Source of the DNA: Flavobacterium pokkalii
Lineage (GTDB): Bacteria; Bacteroidota; Bacteroidia; Flavobacteriales; Flavobacteriaceae
Length of the DNA stretch: 64,000 nucleotides
Assembly (NCBI RefSeq): GCF_014596575.1
Contig: NZ_NASZ01000005.1
Coordinates: forward strand, 62,001 to 126,000
Direction of reading: 5' to 3'
In this document: positions 26,386 to 35,739 of the stretch, piece by piece
Layout of the letters: each line of letters starts with the position of its first letter
Numbering within the stretch: position 1 is the first letter of the stretch
The notes under the pieces: generated by a model
Seen by the model: the letters and a program-made list of their open reading frames with translations, nothing else
Database searches by the model: none
What the model was told of the DNA's origin: nothing
Made by a program: the position numbers and the translations under genes

Positions 26386-27696
26386 TTATTGGTTTTGATG
26401 GTAAATTTCAAGTCGTTTTTTGTTCAAACGCTGTTTTAACCATTGCATTAATTTGTTTTTTTCGACCGATTCCAGTTGGTTTTTACTTTTATAAACCAAT
26501 ACCGGAACTATTTTTAAACTATCGGTATTTTCGTTGAAAGTGTGATTGGAAATGGAAATGTTCTCAATGTTTGGGAATAAAATTTTCATTTCGGCCAGTA
26601 ATTCTTTGTTGCTATACTGATTGGCTGCCAGCTGTTTTTTCAGATTCAGGATGGTCACGTCTTTTTGACTAATCGTCGATTTGTTAAACTTGATTTCGTT
26701 TAAAATATCGCTTTTTAAATCGGTGGTGTCCTGTTTTACAATCAGTTTGGTGTTGTTTAATTCGTAGTCTTTCAAACTTTTGTTCAAATCTTTGATTTCG
26801 CTGTCACTAAAGCGTTTTGAAAGAAAACCGAGTTCTATTATTTTCGGATTTTTGTTGAATTGTGTTTTTTGATAGACAATAGTAATGCCTTTTTCGGTAA
26901 ATTCTCTTTCGGTAAAAACGGCAATTTGCTGTTCGAATTTTTTCTCTTCAAATAACAAATAAGCAAAGTAAATACTTGGTAAAATAAAAATAGTTAAAAG
27001 CGTACTGATGTAATATTTTACCTTTTTTTGGGTAGGTTCATCCAATTGTTTTTTGGTTGGATAAGCCAAATATTTCACGATTAAGAAAGTCGAAATACAA
27101 ATAAAAATACAGTTGATGGAGTACAAATACATGGCTCCAAAAAAGAATTTAAAACTTCCTGTTGCGAGTCCGTAACCGGCGGTACAAAGCGGCGGCATCA
27201 AGGCGGTGGCGATGGCAACACCCGGAATCGGATTTCCTTTTTCCACGCGCGTAATGGCGACAGCGCCTACAATTCCACCAAAAAAAGCGATAAGAATATC
27301 GTAAATATTAGGTGACGTTCGGGACAAAAGTTCCGGTTGTGCTTCTTTGAACGGACTGATATAAAAATAAACAGTAGAAACCAATAAACTTACAATGGTG
27401 GCGATAACCAGGTTTTTTAAGGATCTTTTGAGTAAATCAAAATCATAAGTTCCCAGTCCGAAACCAGCACCCACGATAGGTCCCATCAAAGGGGAAATTA
27501 ACATGGCACCAATAATTACAGCGGTAGAATTGACGTTTAATCCTACCGAAGCTACTACAATGGCACAGGCCAAAATCCATAAATTAGAGCCCCTGAAAGA
27601 GATATTAGTTCTTACATTTTCCAGAACTTTGGTTTTGTCTTCTTCACCTTTGTTCAGGTTGATGTAAGCAAATAGTTTTCTAATTGGCGATTGCAT
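26386..27696 (-). CDS. DUF389 membrane protein
   Basis: A 436-residue inner-membrane protein. Residues 28-245 hold about six helices and the DUF389 core (VGLNVNSTAVIIGAMLISPLMGPIVGAGFG, then GNPIPGVAIATALMPPLCTAGYGLATGSF). The C-terminal 190 residues are a soluble, partly coiled-coil domain. Transport function has been suggested for the family but is unproven. The start overlaps nhaA by 17 bases, so the two are translationally coupled and may work together in ion homeostasis. Confidence 0.9.
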   Translation of the reverse strand: MQSPIRKLFAYINLNKGEEDKTKVLENVRTNISFRGSNLWILACAIVVASVGLNVNSTAVIIGAMLISPLMGPIVGAGFGLGTYDFDLLKRSLKNLVIATIVSLLVSTVYFYISPFKEAQPELLSRTSPNIYDILIAFFGGIVGAVAITRVEKGNPIPGVAIATALMPPLCTAGYGLATGSFKFFFGAMYLYSINCIFICISTFLIVKYLAYPTKKQLDEPTQKKVKYYISTLLTIFILPSIYFAYLLFEEKKFEQQIAVFTEREFTEKGITIVYQKTQFNKNPKIIELGFLSKRFSDSEIKDLNKSLKDYELNNTKLIVKQDTTDLKSDILNEIKFNKSTISQKDVTILNLKKQLAANQYSNKELLAEMKILFPNIENISISNHTFNENTDSLKIVPVLVYKSKNQLESVEKNKLMQWLKQRLNKKRLEIYHQNQ

Positions 27697-28858
27697 GTTT
27701 TTTCTTTTTCTTTAAATTTTGCTTTAATGCCAAAAAGCCAATGCATCCTGCAGTTAACGAAGAAATCAGGATGATGAATTTAGCATTGTTAATGATGTGA
27801 TGATCATCAAATGCTAATAAAGTTACAAAAATAGACATGGTAAAACCAATTCCGCCTAAAAATCCTATGCTTATGATTTTTTTCCAATTTAAATCGGAAG
27901 GTAATTTACACAGCCCGACCGAAACAGCTAAAAAGCTAAACAGGGAGATTCCTATTGGTTTACCTAACACTAAGCCCAGTATAATTCCCATACTGTAATT
28001 TAAATGCAATGCTTCGGCAATATCCGAGCCTAAAACGATAGCCGTATTTGCCAAAGCAAACAAAGGAAGGATAATAAAGGCTACCGGTTTGTGTAAAAAA
28101 TGCTGCAACTTGTAAGAAATGGTGTTTTTACTTCCGTCGCCAAAAGGAATTACAAAGGCCAATAAAACTCCGGTAATTGTAGCATGAATTCCGGAATTAA
28201 GCATGAAATACCACATGATTACTCCACCAATCAGATACGGAATAAGATTGTGAACTTTTCTTCGGTTCAGGATAAATAAAAACAATAAAATACCCATTGC
28301 AACTCCTAAGTTTATCCAGGAAAGTGATTTGGTATAAAAAATAGCAATTACCAAAATAGCACCTAAATCGTCAATAACGGCTAAGGCTGTTAAGAATACT
28401 TTTAGCGACAAAGGCACCCGGTTTCCTAATAATGACAAAACACCTAAGGCAAATGCAATATCGGTAGCCATTGGGATTCCCGCACCGGAATGAGTGGGTG
28501 TACCGGCATTGAGCAGTAAATAAATCCCGGCAGGAACCAGCATACCGCCAAGTGCCGCAAAAATAGGTAATAAGGCTTCTTTTATGTTTGATAATTCGCC
28601 CTGATAGATTTCGCGTTCCAACTCTAATCCGATGAGTAAGAAGAAAATAGTCATTAAGCCGTCATTAATCCAATATTCCAGACTTTCGGTTCCAATTTTC
28701 ATGTGCCAGGTATGCAAATATTCGTTGGAAAAAATAGAATTTGCAAGTAGTAAAGAAGCTATAGTACAGGCTATTAAAACCAATCCACTGGATTTTTCGT
28801 TTTCAAAAAATTCTTTAAATAAGTCGGAATTGTAAAGGCGCTTAATTGTTTTTTTCAT
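27680..28858 (-). CDS. nhaA: Na+/H+ antiporter NhaA
   Basis: A 392-residue, 12-helix inner-membrane exchanger that expels Na+ for H+. The ion-site aspartates fall at the same positions as in the E. coli protein: Asp133 in ATDIAFALG and Asp163-Asp164 in VIDDLGAILV. LIGLELEREIYQGELS and GFTMSIFVTLLAF are family hallmarks. First gene of an nhaA-DUF389-alkB run. A TATTTTTG -7 box lies at 28945-28938 on the minus strand. Confidence 0.96.
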   Translation of the reverse strand: MKKTIKRLYNSDLFKEFFENEKSSGLVLIACTIASLLLANSIFSNEYLHTWHMKIGTESLEYWINDGLMTIFFLLIGLELEREIYQGELSNIKEALLPIFAALGGMLVPAGIYLLLNAGTPTHSGAGIPMATDIAFALGVLSLLGNRVPLSLKVFLTALAVIDDLGAILVIAIFYTKSLSWINLGVAMGILLFLFILNRRKVHNLIPYLIGGVIMWYFMLNSGIHATITGVLLAFVIPFGDGSKNTISYKLQHFLHKPVAFIILPLFALANTAIVLGSDIAEALHLNYSMGIILGLVLGKPIGISLFSFLAVSVGLCKLPSDLNWKKIISIGFLGGIGFTMSIFVTLLAFDDHHIINNAKFIILISSLTAGCIGFLALKQNLKKKKKHAIAN

Positions 28859-29239
28859 ATAACTGAGTTTGTTTTTGTCATTTAGTTAAAGAAATGATTC
28901 TTTTTGCTTCTATATTTAGAAAAAATGTAGAGATATGCAAAAATAACGAAATACTTAGTAAAAACCTGCTGTAAAAATGATAATATTAGGGAGTTTAAAT
29001 CCGACTAAAATAACGAAACGGGAAATTGCCTTTGTTTTTTTTATTAATTTATTAAAGCAGGAAAAATATTTTTTAGACTTTCGAAAAGAAGTCAGGAGTT
29101 AAAACTTTTGAAATTAGGAAGTTAAAGAAGTATAGAATCTCTTTATCCTGCATTTGATTAAAACTATAACATTCGGTCTTTTAATTTGTTTCCAATGTAG
29201 TATTTTTGGAAAGCAAAAGAAAAAACGTCAATAATATTT
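28859..29239. other. Divergent promoter region nhaA / yaaA
   Basis: 381 bases without a gene. It holds a minus-strand -7 box TATTTTTG at 28945-28938 for nhaA and a plus-strand TATTTTTG at 29201-29208 for yaaA. Neither has a clear -33 TTG at the usual distance. Otherwise only A/T-rich sequence is seen. Confidence 0.5.
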
Positions 29240-29998
29240 ATGAAAATAGTTATATCTCCGGCCAAATCCTTAAATTTTGAAAAAGAATTGCCTACAGCAC
29301 AATTTACGCAGCCGACCTTTTTAAAAGAATCCCGACAAGTACACAAGGTTTTGAAACAGCAATCACCGAAAGATTTGTCTGATTTGATGTCGATTTCAGA
29401 TAAATTAGCCGATTTGAACTGGCAACGTAATAAAGCGTGGAAAACACCTTTTTCGCCCGAAAATGCCCGTCCGGCGGTTTATACTTTTGACGGCGATGTT
29501 TATACAGGCTTAGATGCTTATACGATTCCGGTGGAGCAATTAGAAGTGCTTCAGGACAAACTTAGAATTTTATCCGGATTGTACGGAATTTTAAAACCTT
29601 TGGATTTGATACAGGCCTACCGCTTGGAAATGGGAACCAAATTACCTATTGATGATAAAAAGAATCTTTATGATTTTTGGAAAACAACCTTAACTAATGC
29701 ACTTAATAAAGAACTTAAAAAAGATGAATTGTTTGTGAATTTAGCCAGTAACGAATATTTTTCTGCAATTGATACTAAGGCGTTAAAAGTGCCTGTTATT
29801 ACACCGGATTTTAAAGATTATAAAGATGGTAAGTTGAAAATGATTAGTTTTTTTGCCAAAAAAGCCAGAGGAATGATGGTGCGTTATATCATCGATACGC
29901 AGGCCGAAACGATTGATGATTTAAAAGGTTTTAATTACGAAGGCTATCAGTTTGATGCTAATTTATCCAAAGGGAATCATTTGGTTTTTACGAGGTAG
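29240..29998 (+). CDS. yaaA: Peroxide stress protein YaaA
   Basis: A 252-residue cytoplasmic protein of the UPF0246/DUF328 family: start MKIVISPAKSLNFE, then AVYTFDGDVYTGLDA, LRILSGLYGILKPLDLIQAYRLEMGTKL and FFAKKARGMMVRYII, with the usual full length. In E. coli it lowers free iron and protects DNA during peroxide stress; the mechanism is not settled. Monocistronic, with a terminator. Confidence 0.95.
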   Translation: MKIVISPAKSLNFEKELPTAQFTQPTFLKESRQVHKVLKQQSPKDLSDLMSISDKLADLNWQRNKAWKTPFSPENARPAVYTFDGDVYTGLDAYTIPVEQLEVLQDKLRILSGLYGILKPLDLIQAYRLEMGTKLPIDDKKNLYDFWKTTLTNALNKELKKDELFVNLASNEYFSAIDTKALKVPVITPDFKDYKDGKLKMISFFAKKARGMMVRYIIDTQAETIDDLKGFNYEGYQFDANLSKGNHLVFTR

Positions 29999-30021
29999 AT
30001 TTTAGAAGTAAGAGAAAAGAG

Positions 30022-30058
30022 AAAAGCCGTTCCGATTATTCTTCAGGACGGCTTTTTC
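30022..30058 (+). terminator. Terminator of yaaA
   Basis: Stem AAAAGCCGT-CC / GG-ACGGCTTTT with a 12-base loop and trailing T-run, 23 bases past the stop. Confidence 0.85.
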
Positions 30059-30110
30059 TATTCTCGAATTTCAGACTTCCAACTTCTAACTCCCCACTTC
30101 TAACTTTAAA

Positions 30111-31688
30111 TTAGTGCATGGCATCGGCAGCGTTGATTTGTGTTTTTCCTTTCTTAATTAATAAGATAAAAGGGATGCAGCATAAAAATAACAATCCCAA
30201 ATAAAGGAAAATATCCATGTAAGCCAATACGGTACTTTGTTTCATTACTGAAAAATCTAATACCTGATAGGCTTTATCCAGAGATTCATTTATCGAAAAT
30301 CCTTTAGCCATAAAGCTTTTTTGCATTTGGGCGATTCGTTGTTGTACTTCAAACGAACTGCCGTCTAAATTGGCCACCAAATTCACACGATGCGATTGGG
30401 TTAATCGGGTGATGAAGGTGGTAATAATAGCAATCCCGAAAGAACCTCCCAATTGACGCATCATTCCCGTAAAAGCGGCGCCTTCTCCGATACTTTTCCC
30501 TTTAAGTGTTGAAAGTGATAAAGTGGTAATTGGAACGAATAATAATCCCAAACCAATTCCTCTTAAAATCAACGGCCAGTACATGTGTTCGACACCGGTA
30601 TCCGGAGTCATGTTAAAATACATGGTCAGGGTGAAAATAAAGAAGATTAAGAAACCTACAGCGACCATATAGCCCTGCGGAACTCCTTTTTGAATCATTC
30701 TACCCACAAAAGGCATCATAAATGCGGTTGTTATCGAACCCGGAATTAGCAATAAACCGGCATCAGTAGCGGTCCATCCTAAAATAGACTGGGTGTAAAT
30801 TGGAATAATCAATGTCGAACCGTACAACCCGAATCCCATGATGAAACTCATAATGGTACCAATTCTAAGATTTCCATCTTTTAATACTTTTAAGTTTACA
30901 ATAGGATATTTGTACACTAATTGTCTCCAGATGAAAAGGATTAAACCAAACAATGAAACAATACTTAGTGTAACAATCAGATTATCGTTAAACCAATCGT
31001 CCTGTTGCCCGTGTTCCAAAACAAATTGTAGCGAACCGATAAAAGTGGCTAATAAGATAATTCCGTACCAGTCTACCTGATGGGATTTTAATTTTTCACC
31101 GTATTTCGGACTTCTTACAAAGCTAAGTGTTAAAAGCGTAGCAATAATTCCTAACGGAATATTGATGTAAAAAATGTAAGGCCAGGAATAATTATCTACT
31201 AAATAACCTCCTAATGGCGGACCCAATGTCGGTCCTACAATAACTCCCATTCCGTAAATTGCCTGCGCCATTCCACGTTTGGCTACCGGATAACTTTCGG
31301 TAATAATGGTTTGGGCTGTTACTAATAAAGCGCCACCACCTAAACCCTGTATGAATCGAAAGACAACCAATTCCCAAATGTTAGAGGCATTTCCGCATAA
31401 AAAGGAAGAAACCGTAAAAATAATGATCGATACAGCAAAATAATTACGTCTTCCAAATTGTTGCGAAAGCCAGCTCGTCATGGGGATTACGATAACGTTG
31501 GCAATAGCATAGGCAGTAATTACCCAGGCTACATCCGTTAAGGTAGCTCCTAGGCTTCCCCTCATGTCGGTCAAAGCCACATTGACAATAGTGGTATCTA
31601 CAATTTCCAGCAGCGCACAAAGTACTGCGGTAATGGTAATGATAACCCTCCTAAAGCCATATTCTACTAAATCATCGTCTGCAATCAT
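30111..31688 (-). CDS. DHA2-family (EmrB-like) multidrug efflux permease
   Basis: A 525-residue inner-membrane major facilitator with about 14 helices. Motifs: LEIVDTTIVNVALTDMRGSL at the N-terminus, SWLSQQFGRRNYF (motif A) and GMGVIVGPTLGPPLGGYLVD (motif C). It uses the proton gradient to export toxic compounds through the EmrA-like and TolC-like partners. Its start is 2 bases past the adaptor stop. Last gene of the tetR-tolC-emrA-emrB operon. Confidence 0.94.
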   Translation of the reverse strand: MIADDDLVEYGFRRVIITITAVLCALLEIVDTTIVNVALTDMRGSLGATLTDVAWVITAYAIANVIVIPMTSWLSQQFGRRNYFAVSIIIFTVSSFLCGNASNIWELVVFRFIQGLGGGALLVTAQTIITESYPVAKRGMAQAIYGMGVIVGPTLGPPLGGYLVDNYSWPYIFYINIPLGIIATLLTLSFVRSPKYGEKLKSHQVDWYGIILLATFIGSLQFVLEHGQQDDWFNDNLIVTLSIVSLFGLILFIWRQLVYKYPIVNLKVLKDGNLRIGTIMSFIMGFGLYGSTLIIPIYTQSILGWTATDAGLLLIPGSITTAFMMPFVGRMIQKGVPQGYMVAVGFLIFFIFTLTMYFNMTPDTGVEHMYWPLILRGIGLGLLFVPITTLSLSTLKGKSIGEGAAFTGMMRQLGGSFGIAIITTFITRLTQSHRVNLVANLDGSSFEVQQRIAQMQKSFMAKGFSINESLDKAYQVLDFSVMKQSTVLAYMDIFLYLGLLFLCCIPFILLIKKGKTQINAADAMH

Positions 31689-31690
31689 AA

Positions 31691-32770
31691 TTATTTAATA
31701 TGTACATCTACGTCCACATTCATTCCCGGACGCAATAATTTTACTTTTTCAATATCGTTTGATGAATCAATACTGATTTTTACTGGCAAACGCTGAATGG
31801 TTTTTACAAAGTTTCCGGTTGCATTATCCGGAGGTAAGATGGAAAAACGGGCTCCTGTTGCCGGTGAAAATGAAGTTATGGTTCCTGTAAATTCATAATC
31901 AGGATAGGCATCTACTTTTAAAGCTACTTTTTGTCCGGCAACCATTTTGTTCAATTGGGTTTCTTTAAAATTAGCAATTACCCAAGCTTCGTTGTTATTG
32001 ATAATGTAGAACAAAGATTGTCCTGGTTGTACTAACTGTCCCGGTTGAATGTCAATTTTAGAAACCTGTCCGTCAATAGCAGCAGTAATTACCGTATAGC
32101 TTAAATTTAATTTTGCCGATTCTAATAAAGCCTGCGCTCTTTTGATATTGGCTGAAGCCACATCCGTTTCTTTGTTAGAAACAATTGATTTTGCCTGAAT
32201 TACCGATTTTTGGAAAGCCGAAGCTTTTTGTTGTTGCTCTAAAATACGAACCTGATTTTCAGCTTCCTGTTTGGCAGCTAAAGCCTGCTCGTATTGTTGT
32301 TTAGTAATCGTATGATTTTTGTACAAATTACTGTAACGGTTAAAATCATTCGTCGCTAATCCTAATTTGATTTTAGCAGTTTGAATATTTCCTGTTGCCG
32401 ATTTTACATTGGCATCCGAAACGGAAATGCTGGCTAAAATACTACCAATATCAGCTTTTGAAACTTCGAAGTTTCCTTCGGCTGCAGCCAAAGCGGCGTT
32501 AGCTTCGTCAATTTTTAACTGATAATCTTTTTGATCTATAGTAAACAAAGTGTCTCCTTTTTTTACAAAATCATTGTCTTTGATATAGACTTTCTTTACA
32601 TAACCCGAAACTCTTGGGATAATCGGAGTCATGTATTTTTCAATTTGGGCATCATCAGTTCCTTCGTGAGATAAGGAGTGAATGTATTTGTAAGAACCAT
32701 ATACCACGCCTAACAGGATTAGAGAACCTATTATTGCGATGAATTTCTTATTTGTTTTTTTCTTTTCCAT
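31691..32770 (-). CDS. HlyD/EmrA-family membrane fusion protein
   Basis: A 359-residue periplasmic adaptor anchored by one N-terminal helix (KKFIAIIGSLILLGVVYGSY). The EmrA signature follows the anchor: GTDDAQIEKYMTPIIPRVSGYVKKV and VKKGDTLFTID. A long coiled-coil hairpin spans about 85-215 and a second lipoyl half is at TVITAAIDGQVSKIDIQPGQLVQPG. It links the permease to the outer-membrane channel. 12 bases separate it from the tolC-like gene. Confidence 0.94.
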   Translation of the reverse strand: MEKKKTNKKFIAIIGSLILLGVVYGSYKYIHSLSHEGTDDAQIEKYMTPIIPRVSGYVKKVYIKDNDFVKKGDTLFTIDQKDYQLKIDEANAALAAAEGNFEVSKADIGSILASISVSDANVKSATGNIQTAKIKLGLATNDFNRYSNLYKNHTITKQQYEQALAAKQEAENQVRILEQQQKASAFQKSVIQAKSIVSNKETDVASANIKRAQALLESAKLNLSYTVITAAIDGQVSKIDIQPGQLVQPGQSLFYIINNNEAWVIANFKETQLNKMVAGQKVALKVDAYPDYEFTGTITSFSPATGARFSILPPDNATGNFVKTIQRLPVKISIDSSNDIEKVKLLRPGMNVDVDVHIK

Positions 32771-32782
32771 TTTGGGTATCGA

Positions 32783-34114
32783 TTATATTTTAGAAAGATT
32801 GAAAGTTTGGTTTAATTGTCCTGTTACAGCTAATAAGTTGTAATATTTTTGAATCACATTTGTTTTGGCAACAGCCTTATTGATTTTGGCACTCAATTGC
32901 TCTACATCGGCCTCCAGTAAATCATTGGTGTCAGCCAGTCCGTTGTCGTATTTGTCTTTAATGATTCGGTAATTTTCAGTCGCCTGATCCACTGCCTGTG
33001 TGTACACTTGGTTTTGTTTTACAGATAAATCATAATCTTCTAAGGCTTTTTGAACCTGAATTTTGATATGATCGGTCAGCATGATTTCGGTATTTTGAAT
33101 CTCAGCCGCTTTACTTTTGGCGATTTTAACCTCAGTTCCGTTTTTGAAAATATCACTGATATTATACGAAAGTCCGATTCCAAAATTCATCGCATTTTGA
33201 ACGTTGACTACATTTTTCAAATCCAAAGTCGTGTATCCGCCAATCAGTGCCAAAGAAGGATAATAACCGCTTCGTGCTACTTTGATGTTCGCCAAACTGG
33301 CTTTTTCCTGATAGCGCAAGGCTTCTAAATCTTTACGGTTTTCCAAAGCCGGATTTTCGTTGGTCGGGATATTGTTCATTTCAAAAGTTGAAAAATCACT
33401 TTCGCTGACCACAATTTTTGTATTTGGATCCAGTTTTAACAAGCTTGCCAATTCGTAATTTACCACATTCAAATCGCTGTTCGCTTTATCCAGTGATAAT
33501 TGAACTTTAGAAAGCTGCAATTGGGTTTTTAGCAAATCGTTTTTTGGGACGATTTCGTTTTTTTCCAATTCAGTGAAATCTTTCACACGCTGTTCGGCGC
33601 TTTTGTAATTTTCGTTCAGTAATTCTACCGTTTTTTCCGCCTGATACAAAGCCACATAATAATTGATGACTTTCATTGCGGTTTCTTCCTTAGTTTGTAG
33701 CGCATTGGCAGTTTCGGCCTGTAATAAGTTATCCGAAACTTTGATGCTGTTGTTTAGTTTAAAACCGGAAAAAACAGGCAAATTAGCTGTGATTTGTCCT
33801 AAAACCAATTGGTCCACATTAGGAGCTTTGGTGTCCGATTCGCTGTCCGAACTATTGCTTTTCAGGTCAATTTTAGCCTTAGTCAATCGTTGGTATTGAG
33901 CCGAAGCTTTTAAATCCGGATAACGGTGGTTTTTTACCGACTGCAATTCGAATTTTTTAGTCGTTACTTTAGCGTTGGCCAAGTTCACTTCGTTACTTTT
34001 TTCCCAGGCCAGATGAATGGCTTCATCGAGCGTTAAACTCTTTTTTTCCTGTGCTTCTGCGGAAGTAATTCCCAGAAATAAAACCCCAAAGAGTAGTAAA
34101 TAATTAGCTTTCAT
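32783..34114 (-). CDS. TolC-family outer-membrane efflux protein
   Basis: A 443-residue outer-membrane channel: signal peptide MKANYLLLFGVLFLGITSAEAQ, then two OEP repeats of long helices (about 35-220 and 245-435), with LTLDEAIHLAWEKSNEVNLANA at the start. It provides the exit duct for the adjacent EmrAB-like pump. Its start overlaps the tetR stop by 11 bases, so regulator and channel are coupled. Confidence 0.93.
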   Translation of the reverse strand: MKANYLLLFGVLFLGITSAEAQEKKSLTLDEAIHLAWEKSNEVNLANAKVTTKKFELQSVKNHRYPDLKASAQYQRLTKAKIDLKSNSSDSESDTKAPNVDQLVLGQITANLPVFSGFKLNNSIKVSDNLLQAETANALQTKEETAMKVINYYVALYQAEKTVELLNENYKSAEQRVKDFTELEKNEIVPKNDLLKTQLQLSKVQLSLDKANSDLNVVNYELASLLKLDPNTKIVVSESDFSTFEMNNIPTNENPALENRKDLEALRYQEKASLANIKVARSGYYPSLALIGGYTTLDLKNVVNVQNAMNFGIGLSYNISDIFKNGTEVKIAKSKAAEIQNTEIMLTDHIKIQVQKALEDYDLSVKQNQVYTQAVDQATENYRIIKDKYDNGLADTNDLLEADVEQLSAKINKAVAKTNVIQKYYNLLAVTGQLNQTFNLSKI

Positions 34115-34730
34115 ATATCAGAAGTGCTTTGATTGTTTGTTGTATGTGCGTTTTAAACGTTGTTTGTATATAATTTTCAAAAGCTTCGTCAGTGTCAAGT
34201 TTCAAAAGTTTTTTGAAATAGGCTTTGTTCATCGAAAAGTGGAAGAAGGTTCCCATGATTGTTGGAGAAATCAGCGGAATATTGACATCTTTTCTAAAAA
34301 TTCCTTTTGCCTGACCTTCATGAATAATCGTTTCGATTGATTTCAAATTCCGGTCTCTCACATCATTTAAAATTTTCATTTTTTCTTCCATTTCTTCAGA
34401 AGAAAATTCAAAATGTAAGATGCGGTAAATTCCTTTGTTGCATCGAATGCGGTTGATATAAAGCTCGATCAGTTTGTCAATTTTTTCGATTGGATCTAAA
34501 TTTTCAACCGATAAATTTTCCATTTGAATTTTTAAATCAGAAGTGCGATAGACAATTAAGGCTTCCAATAATTTTTCTTTCGAACCAAAATAATAGGATA
34601 CCATAGCAATATTAATATCGGCTTCCTTGGCAATGGTTCTAATCGAAGTTCCCTCGAATCCATTTTCTGCAAATAATTTTTCGGCTATCAGCAGAATTTG
34701 AATTTGTTTTTCATTAAAATCAGTTTTCAC
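34104..34730 (-). CDS. TetR-family repressor of the efflux operon
   Basis: A 208-residue regulator starting at GTG 34730; no ATG is available before the DNA-binding domain. The N-terminal helix-turn-helix is clear: AEKLFAENGFEGTSIRTIAK, then EADINIAMVSYYFGSKEKLLEALI. The ligand domain (about 60-200) is variable. It is first in the operon it probably controls. A 12-bp-arm palindrome overlapping the -7 box at 34756-34796 is the likely operator. Confidence 0.94.
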   Translation of the reverse strand: MKTDFNEKQIQILLIAEKLFAENGFEGTSIRTIAKEADINIAMVSYYFGSKEKLLEALIVYRTSDLKIQMENLSVENLDPIEKIDKLIELYINRIRCNKGIYRILHFEFSSEEMEEKMKILNDVRDRNLKSIETIIHEGQAKGIFRKDVNIPLISPTIMGTFFHFSMNKAYFKKLLKLDTDEAFENYIQTTFKTHIQQTIKALLIYES

Positions 34731-34755
34731 TTGGATTTATTTTTTAATTCGGATA

Positions 34756-34796
34756 CAAAATTAAACAACCGTTTAAATTAAACAGTTGTTTAATTT
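34756..34796 (-). promoter_or_regulatory. Promoter and operator of the tetR-tolC-emrAB operon
   Basis: Perfect inverted repeat AAATTAAACAAC (34758-34769) / GTTGTTTAATTT (34785-34796) with a 15-base centre. The minus-strand -7 box TAATTTTG (34763-34756) overlaps the left arm, so repressor binding would block RNA polymerase. Confidence 0.75.
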
Positions 34797-35068
34797 TTCT
34801 TTAACAAAAAAATAACATTTGTTAAAGCTTTGGTTTTAGCGGGTTAGAAACTTGTGAAGTCTTGTTTTTACTAGTTTTTATCCCTTTTTTTATTCATTAT
34901 GTGAAGCAATTGAGAATATTTAAGTTCCAGTCGGTTTGGGATAGTAGGTGATGGATTTATAAAGAAAAAGTCGGATTGTTTAAATTCGGCGATAATTAAT
35001 TTGCAGTCATCTTACAGTGAGGGAAATAAGTTTTGGTCTTCAAAATTGTGAATATCTATTTCAATAAT

Positions 35069-35101
35069 TTGCTGTTTTTTTAGTGCTAAAAATTATCTTT
35101 G
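35069..35101 (+). promoter_or_regulatory. Promoter of the DUF4494 gene
   Basis: TTG (35069-35071), 22-base spacer, TATCTTTG (35094-35101). This matches the flavobacterial TTG-N17-23-TAnnTTTG promoter; the ATG follows 22 bases later. Confidence 0.7.
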
Positions 35102-35123
35102 GCATCCTTAAAAAAAACAAATT

Positions 35124-35672
35124 ATGGCAACTTGGTACGAATGCAAAGTAAAATATAGAAAAACGGATGAAACCGGGAATCAAAAAATGGTAGGTGAAAT
35201 TTATTTGGTGGACGCTATTTCTTTCACGGAAGCTGAGAGTCGGATTAATGAGGAAATGAAGGCTTATGTGAGTGAAGAATTTAAAATTGCCAACATAAAA
35301 GTGGCCAATTATGCCGAAATTCACCCGTTTGAAAATGCCGATCGCTGGTTTAAATCGAAGATTTCGTTACTGGCTTATGACGAAGAAAGCGGTAAGGAAC
35401 GCAAGACCAATATGTATTTTTTGGTGCAAGCCAATGATGTAAAAGAGGCTTATGACAATACGGTGCATACGATGAAAGGAACGATGGGGGATTATACGAT
35501 TCCAGCCATTTCTGAATCGGCAGTTTTAGATGTTTTTCCTTATTTCAGTGGTGATGAAGACGAATTAGAACAAGTAGAGCGTTTCAATGCGCTGAAAGCT
35601 TCCAAGCCGGTTGTTGCCGAAATTGAAGATCACATGGAATTTGTAACCGAGGAGGAAGAAGAAACCGTGTAA
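35124..35672 (+). CDS. DUF4494 family protein
   Basis: A 182-residue cytoplasmic protein matching DUF4494: MATWYECKVKYRKTDETG, then VDAISFTEAESRINEEM, RWFKSKISLLAYDEESGKE and TIPAISESAVLDVFPY. The C-terminus is very acidic (TEEEEETV). Restricted to Bacteroidetes; function unknown. It has its own promoter and a strong terminator. Confidence 0.9.
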   Translation: MATWYECKVKYRKTDETGNQKMVGEIYLVDAISFTEAESRINEEMKAYVSEEFKIANIKVANYAEIHPFENADRWFKSKISLLAYDEESGKERKTNMYFLVQANDVKEAYDNTVHTMKGTMGDYTIPAISESAVLDVFPYFSGDEDELEQVERFNALKASKPVVAEIEDHMEFVTEEEEETV

Positions 35673-35693
35673 TAATTTTTGCCATTTTATTAC

Positions 35694-35739
35694 AATCGCA
35701 AATTAGAAGAAGAACGTTCTAATTTGCGATTTTTTTTTA
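35694..35739. terminator. Bidirectional terminator between convergent genes
   Basis: Perfect 15-bp stem AATCGCAAATTAGAA / TTCTAATTTGCGATT with an 8-base loop and a T-run on the right. It lies between the DUF4494 gene and the TauE/SafE gene and overlaps the latter's stop by a few bases. Confidence 0.88.

Larger units (their letters stand above)
34731..35123. other. Intergenic region between tetR and the DUF4494 gene
   Basis: 393 bases. The left third carries the TetR promoter/operator; bases 35069-35101 carry the DUF4494 promoter. The middle, about 34800-35060, shows only A/T-rich sequence with no gene or clear structure. Confidence 0.7.
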
